Source: Harmothoe impar
Lineage: Eukaryota; Annelida; Polychaeta; Phyllodocida; Polynoidae
Direction of reading: 5' to 3'
NCBI GenBank assembly: GCA_947462335.1
Contig: OX381714.1
Coordinates: forward strand, 57,333,800-57,397,799
Length of the DNA: 64,000 nucleotides
Below, piece after piece: positions 55,016-64,000 of this stretch; within the stretch, counting starts at the first letter, position 1, and each line of letters opens with the position of its first letter. Both the position numbers and the translations under genes were made by a program. The notes beneath the pieces are model-generated. The model ran no database searches and had not been told where the DNA came from. It saw only the letters and a program-made list of their open reading frames with translations.

Positions 55016-55529
55016 CTTATATAGGAGATCCGTCACCTGGAAAAAAGAGCATCTCATTAAAACAAAGTTATTAAATTATATGGCTCAAAAGGCAGACAAT
55101 ACCCTTATCATTTCAAATTCTAATCTTTATCTAAAACGGTCACATTTGTGACTACATGGTTCATAGGGCTCGTGGTCAGCACTCTGATGATAAGAAATAA
55201 ATGTATGAGGGGGATAACATTGTCCTTCTCCTGAGTCTTCTCTGTCCTACCAGACATTCATACAGTTTTATAACATCCTATATCCTGTTTTTTTTTTGTT
55301 TCTGGTTGAATTCTATTCTAAACAAAAATCATATCTAATGTAAGGTGTCCTTAGTGAGTAGCCTTACAGAAAAGCTGTGCTATTTATTCTTTCTGCATGG
55401 CTGTTCACATAATTTTCTTCTTTGAAATTCTAGTTGTCACAAAAATTGCAAGGAGAAAGCAAGTTCACCAGCCATGCAGAAAGGAAAATCCACACTATGT
55501 CACATGGAATATCCACTCTGTGAGACTAA

Positions 55530-55842
55530 GGGAGTGATAATATTTTAACAACAGGGGGGGAGATGGGTTTCTGCGCGGAGCGCGCCAAATTTTTTACACC
55601 CCCCCCGGTCAAGGGGTCAAAATTTGTTATCCCCCCCTTAGGGTCGAAAATCGGCTCGCGCGCGGGCCCTTTGAAGCATAGTAATGCGCGGGCTTTTTGG
55701 CTCAAAACAGGTTAAATTTTTTTGCCCCCCCCCCCAAGAGGGGTCCAAATTTTTTTGCCCCCCCCCGGTCAAGGGGTCCAAATTTTTTTGCCCCCCCCCC
55801 CAAACCCACCACCCCCCCTGTTGATAATAAATGATCACTCCC
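55530..55842. mobile_element. G-tract MITE, TAA target duplication
   Basis: TAA at 55527-55529 and 55843-55845. Inverted ends GGGAGTGATAATATTTTA and AATAAATGATCACTCCC. Opposite internal orientation to the 5945 copy. Confidence 0.85.
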
Positions 55843-55879
55843 TAACCACACATACTGTATCAGTCTCCAACCATTAGAC

Positions 55880-56312
55880 TAGGACTGTCATTGGTATCCA
55901 ATTTATTCAGATTTCGATTATCACGATTTTGGTCTCGATTTTCCGATTTGTTTTGATCAATGGTTAAATTATGCTTTAAATTTTAATAAATCAGTTATTT
56001 GTTACAACAGGTAGCACATACTATATCAATTGTGTAGACATATAGACTGTATTCACAACTTTTGTACAATTTTTATTCACATTCGGAAGTTCATTTCTTC
56101 AAATGTTAGGAATTTTGAGGGAAGCTTTTTCATCCAAACAAGTAAGTTGGTTCTAATTGGGATATTTACACTTTTTTTTCACTTTTGGAAAGGTAAATTC
56201 CTGGACAACCTGTGGGTCAAAAGGTGTATCTATATAATGCATTTATCGATGCGATAATCAGAAATCCGAAAATGTCGATGCATCGATTTGGGGGGTATCG
56301 ATGACAGTCCTA
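55880..56312. mobile_element. MITE with TAGGACTGTCAT ends
   Basis: TAGGACTGTCATTGGTATCC on the left and GGTATCGATGACAGTCCTA on the right are inverted. ATCGAT-type repeats inside. Confidence 0.7.
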
Positions 56313-56680
56313 CATCAGACCCACCGCAATGGAGCTCCATTAATAGAGACTGGGTGCTGGAGTCTATTACTTTATATGTGGCATTAATCCTGAGAGGACT
56401 ATATGAAGACAATTGTGTGTAATGAGGGTAAGAAGTGAACAACAGCAATTACATTATGGTGTCTGGACTGTCACATCGGTCACAGCAGCTTCATCTCTGT
56501 TCACTAATGGATGAGCTTCACGCATCAAGCTACAGTCTCATATATGAATTGAATTGAAATTTCTTTTATTTATACTGTATAAAGTAGGCGCAGGGCCTGT
56601 TGGCTACATTGATCAGTGTAAAATATGATCCCTAATGTAATGAGATAATTACTATCTCTGGTAATTCTCTTCCATGTCCT

Positions 56681-56889
56681 TAACCCATTGAGGCCGGCCA
56701 AGAAAAAATTGTTCTAGCCAGGGGGCCGGATTTTTTTTCAATTTTTTTTCCAGGGGCCGGGGGTTTCCAAAATCCCATAGAGTTAAGTCAATTATAATCG
56801 ACATCCGGCCCGACATGGTGTAGTAAATAATCGACATCCGGCCAGGGATGGATGTCGATTATAATCGACATTCGCCCTTAATGGGTTAA
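56681..56889. mobile_element. TTAACCCATT-ended foldback element
   Basis: Opens TTAACCCATTGAGGCCGGCC and closes CGCCCTTAATGGGTTAA. Internal GTCGATTATAATCGACAT palindrome and CATCCGGCC repeats. End structure parallels the TTAA-flanked family. Confidence 0.75.
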
Positions 56890-56954
56890 CACTTTACATA
56901 CTGCCATAATAGGGGAGCCAAGCATCCTAAATGTCAATATTTAACTTTGATCTG

Positions 56955-58545
56955 GTACAGCCTGCAATAGATGACATAATGGTTGGATTAGGGTAATTTG
57001 AGTATGCTGATTCCGAATCTGGTGTGTGTAGAATGATATCTAGGTCGGAACAAGGTCAAAAACAAGGTCAAAGGTCACGGTTTTAAGGACCTCTAAAGGG
57101 TACAACAACTTTGAGACAAATGCAAAGATACTGAACCTGAGTGTTATTCATCTTACATAGCCATTCTTGTATATATGGTCCATTACCTGACTGACTATGG
57201 TGGATATTGATAGGCTGCAAGGTTGTAATTTACAAGGTCAAACATGGCAAATACCTATAATTCTCAATATGCTTCCTTTCTCTATGCACAGATAATAGAT
57301 ACATATCTATATAGGCAGGATTTTCTGTCCAAGTGAATGCCCCCATATTACCCATTGAGAACTAATGACATTAGAGGGTTAAACCATGGTATTTCCATGA
57401 TAATCCAACCTATATCTGAATTTGATGTTGAAAAGGTAAATCATCAGAATGGTTTAATCAAATTTGAGCATGTCACTAATCTGTGCTGGTACTTGCTATT
57501 GAATTTAGGAACCAATTGTACCTAGTATTTAGTTTTGTAGTGTCATGTGGCCTTGTGAAAGGTCAAGGTCACATGTGGTAAAAGGGAAATGCTGCAAAAG
57601 CAGTTAAGTCAAATAGCCACAATATAACAGAGGCAATTAGGAAAGGGGGTATGACACATTGAGATAAGTAGGTGAATAACCTCTATTGTAACATGCCAAA
57701 CGTCATTTGAATAGTTTCAAGGACACTCTGGTTGAGAGAGATGGTCTAAATCGAGATTGAATGCATGGTAGTGGGCATGGTAGTGGGCACTTCAACTATT
57801 CTATTTTGCCTGCCATGTTGCTTTCCTGCCTTGCATAAATTAATATAAAACATCCAAATGACCTTGAACTGGGGTAATCATGATTTTTGACTGATGAATG
57901 CAAGAAATGGTCTGAAATGAGATCAAATGCATGCTAGCATTGACTATAGTAGGCACTTCACCTATTCTTTTATGTTGCTTTCCTGCCCTGCATCACTGAA
58001 TATCAGACATCCAAATGCCCTTGAACTGAGATTAGTCCATTTATAAGGCAATTGATTAAAACTCTACGGGTCATATATTCAAAGAGAAGGCCCTATTCAA
58101 ATGCATCATCTGTAAAAAGCACAATGCTGGCATGTTACAATAGAGGTTATTCACCTGTGGGCATTCACTTGGACAGAAAATCCTGCCTATATAGATATGT
58201 ATCTATTATCTGTGCATAGAGAAAGGACACATATTGAGGATTATAGGTATTTACCATGTTTGACCTTGTAAATCATAACCTTGCAGCCTATCAATATCCA
58301 CCTGAGTCAGTCAGGTAATGGAACATAAATATAAGAATGGCTATGTAAGATGAATAACACTCAGCATTTGTCTCAAAGTGTATGTACCCTTTAGAGGTCC
58401 ATACAACCGTGACCTTTGACCTTGTTTTTGACCTTGTTCCGACCTAGATATCATTCTACACATAGCAGAAATGGAATCGGCACCCTCAAAATACCTTAGT
58501 TCACCATTCATACCATCTATTGCAAGCCGTACCAGGTCCTCTCCA
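56955..58545. mobile_element. 1.6-kb foldback element with ~390-bp arms
   Basis: Left arm about 56955-57350 is the inverse of right arm about 58155-58545 (for example TCTGTCCAAGTGAATGCCC against GGGCATTCACTTGGACAGA). The ~800-bp centre has an internal duplication around ACATCCAAATGACCTTGAAC. No coding frame. Each arm carries AGGTCAAAGGTCA (57065-57077; inverse at 58410-58422). Confidence 0.85.
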
Positions 58546-58954
58546 AGATTCTAGACTGGCTCCCCTATTACCACTTATTTACAGGTTATCCTCTCTGGTA
58601 ATATAAGATGTTCTGATGTCTGCATTATGCCTCAATATTTATATTCACCAGAGCTGCCTTGGTGTATCATGTTAACCATTTGGGAATGTATCAACCCTGT
58701 AGAGTTGGCATGATGCATAAATGCAGCACTGCCGGGTTGCTCATCAGGGCTTCATTCATGCATCATGATGATTAAAGGGTGCATTGAAGGACTATATAGG
58801 TTAGCTTTAAAGTCATGAAATATTATCCCTACACAGTGTGTATGCACTGGTCTATATCAACCACCCAGTGGTGTCTGCATGGAATATACATACATATATA
58901 GTGATATATATCATAATGTTAAAAAGGTTAAAAAATGTTTAAAAGGAAATGTAC

Positions 58955-59137
58955 CTGGTAGTGAACATAGATATTTGTTTTGTCCAAATCCATAGAACCT
59001 ATCATAAAGGGAGTAATACTCTCCAAACACAGGCAGTCTGTATGGCAATGCAGATGCATCGTGCAGCCAGCAGTGCTCCTGCTGGAGAGTGACAGACAAC
59101 ACATGGCTTTGTGTGGACAGCGGGACGTCCCTCTGGC
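58955..59137 (-). CDS. Orphan exon-like block, unidentified
   Basis: 183 bp between AG (GTACAG) and GT (GTACAT), open on the minus strand: GQRDVPLSTQSHVLSVTLQQ, later YRLPVFGEYYSLYDRFYGFG and QNKYLCSLP. The amino-acid mix looks protein-like, but another minus frame is also open and no partner exon was found. Could be an exon of a gene extending outside the window, or a remnant. Confidence 0.35.
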
Positions 59138-59711
59138 CTGTACCACAGCAGTTTTTATGTTTTTTGGGGCTTTCTGAGTGTGACAACAGAATATTCAATA
59201 GTTATAGCCTATTTTTCCTTTTTCCCACTTTGTGCATCCTTCATTAAGGCAAACACATGTCTGCAGCTAATCCATGCACTATGCCATTTATCGTCATGAT
59301 GCATGAATAACTTGTCCGGGGTTACATTCATGCATCATGGGGACAAACTATAAACCTAACCCACGTATAAGCTGCACCCTGACTTTGGGCCGATCCTAAG
59401 CTGCACCAGAGATCTGATTATAGTGCACTGATTCGGGTACTAGCCGCTTTTTACGGTAGTGTATTAAAGCATCATGTGACCCTTAAAGGGCTGTCACTTG
59501 TACTATACACACCCCTCTAACAGTATGAGCCCCCTGGGATCCCCAGGCTCTGGTCCTATTCACTGAGCTGCATAGTTCTTGTGACTCCTGTCTATCCTCA
59601 ATGGAGTCTCGTATATCCCTGTTTATTCATGCAGCCTGGCCTCAACAGGTGCTTTTTGCATTAGCCTCCTATACCTGAACTGGGTTACCTGACTGCATAT
59701 ATAAGTATTAA

Positions 59712-59933
59712 CCCCTTGAGGATGGATGTCACTAAAATATAACATTTGTCCAGCGAGTAACTCGCCAGTGCTGCATTGGTGCATCATGCCGACCCTTCGG
59801 GGTGTCTCAACCCATAGGGTTGGCCTGATGCTTGAATGCAACACTAGTGATTTACTCGCCAGGGCTGCATTCATGCATCATGATGACCAAGGGCATTATG
59901 GTATCATGCCATAGTATCCTATAACTCTAAGGG
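59712..59933. mobile_element. TTAA-flanked foldback MITE
   Basis: TTAA at 59708-59711 and 59934-59937; start CCCCTTGAGGATGG, end CTCTAAGGG. Contains CTCGCCAGGGCTGCATTCAT and its partial inverse. Confidence 0.83.
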
Positions 59934-60756
59934 TTAAGGGCAGTAACGTGATATAATGCACACTGCCCTTGTCTGTCATGATACATGAGTGCAGCCTTGG
60001 CGAGGAACTGTTCACCATATTTGTAAACTAATTACGGCTCCTCACACGTTAACATCTTCCTTTTTATTTAAACCCCATTCCCTATCTACATATTTCCCTT
60101 ATTAGGCTTATTCTCAACCCCACCTGCTATCTCTCCACTACACCAACAGCACCTGGGTCGTTTCCCACACAGGTAGTTTTCCACATTTGCTGACAGTAAC
60201 TCCACTCACAATATAGTACCTCCAACATCTACTTTTTACGCCCCCCCTCAAGAGGGATCAGAATTTTTTACGCCCCCCCCCCTCAGGAGGGGTCGGAAAT
60301 GTTTATGCCCCCCCCAAAACCCACCACCCCCCCCCCCTGTAAATAATAAATGAACACTCCCTAATGCCTCTGCTGGCTGCGTCCAGCCATATAAACTACT
60401 CAGATGGGATGGGTAGGCAGCATCACAAACTCTTTCCTACAACCGCCATTGCTGCATTCATACCAATCTTGTGGGATTGTATCAGCCTCTGTAAGTTTGG
60501 TATGATGAATGTAGCACTGGCAAATTACCCGCCAGGGCTGCATTCATCCATCTTAATCTAATGTAATCAGTAGCCTGTACAGCATATCATTTGCATTAAA
60601 GCCAATTACTTGATGTAATGTATCTTAAATTATATGGATGGCTTTAAATCCACAGGCCATAGCCTTTTATGGTGGACCAACACACACTTAAAACAAAAGC
60701 CAAGACCAATCACTCAGCAACAATCAATTACCAGCTGCCAGCGACATTTAGGCCAT

Positions 60757-61080
60757 ACAGAGCAGCTCACAGAGCAGCTCACAGAGCAGCTCACAGAGCA
60801 GCTCACAGAGCAGCTCACAGAGCAGCTCACAGAGCAGCTCACAGAGCAGCTCACAGAGCAGCTCACAGAGCAGCCCACAGAGCAGCTCACAGGGCAGCTC
60901 ACAGAGCAGCTCACAGGGCAGCTCACAGAGCAGCTCACAGAGCAGCTCACAGAGCAGCTCACAGAGCAGCTCACAGAGCAGCTCACAGAGCAGCTCACAG
61001 AGCAGCTCACAGAGCAGCTCACAGAGCAGCTCACAGAGCAGCTCACAGAGCAGCTCACAGAGCAGCTCACAGAGCAGCTC
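60757..61080. repeat. 27-copy 12-bp tandem repeat
   Basis: ACAGAGCAGCTC repeated 27 times over 324 bp with three single-base variants. The period makes long false frames (TEQL, RAAH and CSVS repeats). Confidence 0.97.
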
Positions 61081-61189
61081 ACAGTGGGGTAAGGCTGGGG
61101 GAACAGCTCCTTAACTGACACTAATTGGGCTCTATTTCATCTAATCATGTGATTGTCAGGTGCTTAGCATTGTCACTGTCAGTGTTTAA

Positions 61190-61349
61190 CCCTTTATGGG
61201 CGGATGTTGCTAAATATGACATTTATCTTCATGATGCACCAATGCATCCCTGGCGAGTAACTCGCTTGTGCTACATTGGTGCATGATGCTTCATGCATCA
61301 TGACGACCAAGGGATTGATGCATTAAAGTATCATACAGTCCTTAAAGGG
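61190..61349. mobile_element. TTAA-type MITE with one hairpin deleted
   Basis: TTAA at 61186-61189, TTAG on the right; CCCTTTATGGGCGGATG start and CCTTAAAGGG end. Only one full core palindrome remains. Confidence 0.78.
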
Positions 61350-61517
61350 TTAGTCACTCAGCTGACAGGATCGACTGCTGTAAGCTCCAGAAAGCATCAT
61401 GGCCATATTGTGGATTCCCTGAATGAATTTGTAGGAAATTTTTTAATTTCATGATAGTGTGGTTGGTACCCATAATGCTTCCTAATGCTGGCTCGTGTCC
61501 TGTGATACCACAAGTAA

Positions 61518-61779
61518 GGGAGCGTTTAATAATCGGGGGTGGTAGGTTTGGGGGGCATGAAAGATATATCTTGAGTGTGGAGGGGGGGGGGGCATACAAA
61601 ATTCTAACCCCTTGTGAGGGGGGAGCGGGGGCTAAGAAATATGCCCCTCTTTACCAAAAAAACAAGTCTGGCATGTTGCTATAGTTTAAAGCGAGGCTAA
61701 AAACATTGGTGCCGAGGGGGCTTGGAATATTTGGTGTGCTGTAGAGAGGGGGGGGGGTGTAAACCCCATGAACACTCCC
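61518..61779. mobile_element. Diverged G-tract MITE, TAA target duplication
   Basis: TAA at 61515-61517 and 61780-61782. Ends GGGAGCGTTTAATAAT and CATGAACACTCCC; inside are G9-G10 runs. A further right-end fragment lies at 60235-60361, and diverged relatives near 15317-15813 and 34266-34362. Confidence 0.75.
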
Positions 61780-62349
61780 TAAGAAACAAGAACCAGGATA
61801 TCTTTATAGTTGGCAGGACTGCACTTAATGTTGGCACTGGGGGGAGATGGGGAGGGGTAAGCAGCTCCTCAAACGGACATTGATTAGGCTCTACTTCACC
61901 CAATCATGTGATTGTCGGGTCCTGCTGCTTAATGCTGCCAGAGTCTGGTGGTGGGTCACTCATCTAACAGGATCTGCTGCTGCTGTGTCAGCTCTACGAA
62001 GTACCACAGCCATTTTGTAACTTAGGCCACTCAGAAAAAAGCGGTTTCTCATCACCAAGGAAGTATGACAAGGAAGGCTTTTTTTGTACTCACGGGCTAA
62101 AATGTATAGGATAATATAGATTTTTCATGACCAAAAATCTTTAGTAGTTAAGACTTTATTAATCTTTACATGGGACAAAATGTATGTTATTTCTATCCTA
62201 CTGCATTAATGACAGTATCAGCTATAATTTGATACCAAATATGCCAATATTTTTATAATGTTTTTCATCAAAATTGAGCAAAGAAAACCCTGATTTTTAT
62301 GGTACGTAGTGATGAGAAACGATTTTTTTTTGATTGGCCTTGATAGGTC

Positions 62350-62597
62350 GTACACAGAGAAAAAAAGTAGAATCACTGTGACTCCCTACTTGACTACTGA
62401 GGTAGCTCTCCCCAGAACTCTGAAGTGACTCCCTAACATTAGCAGGACTCTATAATAACTCTATAATGACTCCTATTCTAAGACTCCCTAATGATCGGTA
62501 GTAACTTTAGAGTCATGGGAAGAGTTACCTCAGTGATCGGGGCTGGACCCTCATTTGGGAGTTACAGTGATTCTACTTCTTCTCTTTGTGTAGAAGT
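62350..62597. mobile_element. Foldback MITE with GTAGAATCACTGT arms
   Basis: AGTAGAATCACTGTGACTCC on the left against GGAGTTACAGTGATTCTACT on the right. Interior repeats GACTCCCTA and AACTCT motifs. Confidence 0.8.
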
Positions 62598-64000
62598 ATG
62601 ATGATGTCAGACCATTGTACTTTGTCATCTTAACCTTTTCCCTAGAGTACCACATGCAATATTGGTACAAATGACATATATGTGCTGTTTACATCATCAG
62701 GACCCTTACCTAGTTGTGGGAGCTAAACTGTGGGTCAGGATGGAGTGTGAATGAAACAAGGAGGGAAGGGGGAGGGGCTCCTTATAAATACAAACACTTG
62801 TAGCAGCAGGTATAACTGTCAGGGTGGGATGCATGTGATGTGGCTAATGGGAACAACTCACCGGGGAGCATGGACAACATTTTTTATACTGATTTTGTGT
62901 CTGGTGTGTGCGTGGTGTCTCAAAACATTACAAGGTGTACATGATTATACAGATAATAAAACAATAATCTTCATGTTAACATGGTATAATCTTAATTTAT
63001 GATCAAAGTGATTTTTCAAAGATTAAGCAAAAAACTGTGTCCACGCTCCCCTGTGGGCACTTTCGCCTATGCTGTGATTTGGTAGGCAGTGAGTAACAAC
63101 TGTTTACTAATTGCTTCAGTCATCAAGGAGAGTAGAAAAATGTCTGTAATGACGGGTGCTTTTTATATTACAGCTTACCAGGAATCATTTATGCAGTAAA
63201 TAAACTGGATTCAATATGTATTTTTTATAATTTCCTAATATGTGCATTTTAAATAAACGAGGTGGAAGCTGCAAGTTGAGGTCTAACTGTATTTTTATTA
63301 CAATGTCTTTTTACCCTCAGATACTACATACAATAAACACACATTGACAGCATGTGGGAACACAGTTAGAGAAAGCAGACAATCAAAGAAAAGAAAGGGC
63401 TTTTTCTGTAAGATGGGTCTGGCCATGGCAGATCCGAGTAGACATACTGGAAGGTGGCCAGAAGCAACAAAAACAGCAAGGCCTGTATCTTGTCTGCTTT
63501 ATTGTTGTGTTTTATTGCACCGGTCTTTGACTGCAACATCAATGTAACAGAGCATTGACAACCATGCAAATTATTTAGTCATCTATTGCTCCCGAATCTA
63601 CAGGGTTGATTCACTACAAAAGGGTTGGCATGATGGATGAATGCAATCCTGACGAGTAAACTTGCCAGGCCTGGATTTATGCATCATGATGACAAAGGAA
63701 GTAGAACGTTTAAAGCATGATCATAATGCAGCCTATATAGGGTTAATGAAAGAAAACTACCATTATGCTGCATAATTTATTGATGCAATCAAAGATGGAT
63801 CAGATTTAGCGCTTGAACCCCCATCAGTATTGCGATTGTATTTTCATGAATTCTGTCTTTAGTAGATTTCATGTGAGATACCTTAGCTCCACCTTTCTAT
63901 GTAAAGAAGTAAAGCCAACAACTGTACTGCTGGTGCACCCCTGTACCTGTTGAGTGGAGGAAATGTGGACCAAATTATTGATTTTCCCAAAAAATAATTT

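Larger units (their letters stand above)
59140..64000. other. Repeat-rich region without supported genes
   Basis: Holds MITE copies (59280-59340, 59712-59933, 60440-60550, 61190-61349, 61518-61779, 62350-62597, 63595-63745) and the 12-bp array. Between 62600 and 63590 I see AT-rich sequence with short frames only and no convincing exon. Confidence 0.5.

Noticed and set aside
60634..61121. Frames of 135-152 codons with TEQL, RAAH or CSVS repeats
   Set aside because: Open in three frames on both strands because of the 12-bp repeat; no non-repeat coding signal.

Overview
This is animal nuclear DNA. It has intron-rich genes with GT-AG splicing, TATA-like promoters, dense minisatellites and many short inverted-repeat (MITE/foldback) transposons, and no bacterial features. 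The repeat style and near-vertebrate exon-intron density suggest a marine invertebrate. A lancelet-like animal is my best guess, but the window does not prove it. All supported genes lie on the minus strand.

Region 1 (about 1.2-33.9 kb) is a complete gene for tripeptidyl-peptidase II (TPP2). I traced 29 coding exons plus one alternative copy of exon 17 by matching splice sites, phase and homology. The joined frame is 3747 nt (1248 residues; human TPP2 is 1249), with the Asp-His-Ser triad intact. Exon 17 exists twice (12276-12430 and 14054-14208). The copies have the same length (155 nt) and phase but diverged sequence, so only one can be used per mRNA: a strong candidate for mutually exclusive exons. 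The introns carry a 118-130 bp satellite, several minisatellites and dozens of foldback elements. At several exons a piece spanning the exon edge and its splice site has been copied into the neighbouring intron.

Region 2 (about 34.5-37 kb) is a small intronless gene for an unrecognised 118-residue acidic helical protein. It has a TATA box, a tandem repeat with a tiny upstream ORF in its leader, a cluster of T-box-like half sites upstream, and a tandem-repeat 3' region interrupted by a MITE.

Region 3 (40.66-54.41 kb) is an eight-exon gene for an unrecognised 582-residue type I membrane protein: signal peptide, about 380-residue ectodomain, one transmembrane helix, and a Ser/Thr/Pro-rich tail. 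Its stop codon lies in the TTAA target of one MITE. The splice donor of its exon 4 is built from the TAA target duplication and the terminal GGG of another MITE. A roughly 44-bp minisatellite carrying TATAAATA lies directly upstream of its start codon.

The rest (37-40.6 kb and 55-64 kb) is intergenic or unresolved and full of repeats: a 1.6-kb foldback element with DR1 nuclear-receptor motifs in both arms, a 27-copy 12-bp repeat, a (TA)n tract, tRNA-derived SINE candidates and one orphan exon-like block. The main non-genic themes are three MITE groups (TTAA-flanked, TTA/TAA-flanked with G-tracts, and TACCGTA-ended) and their interaction with splice sites, a stop codon and UTRs.
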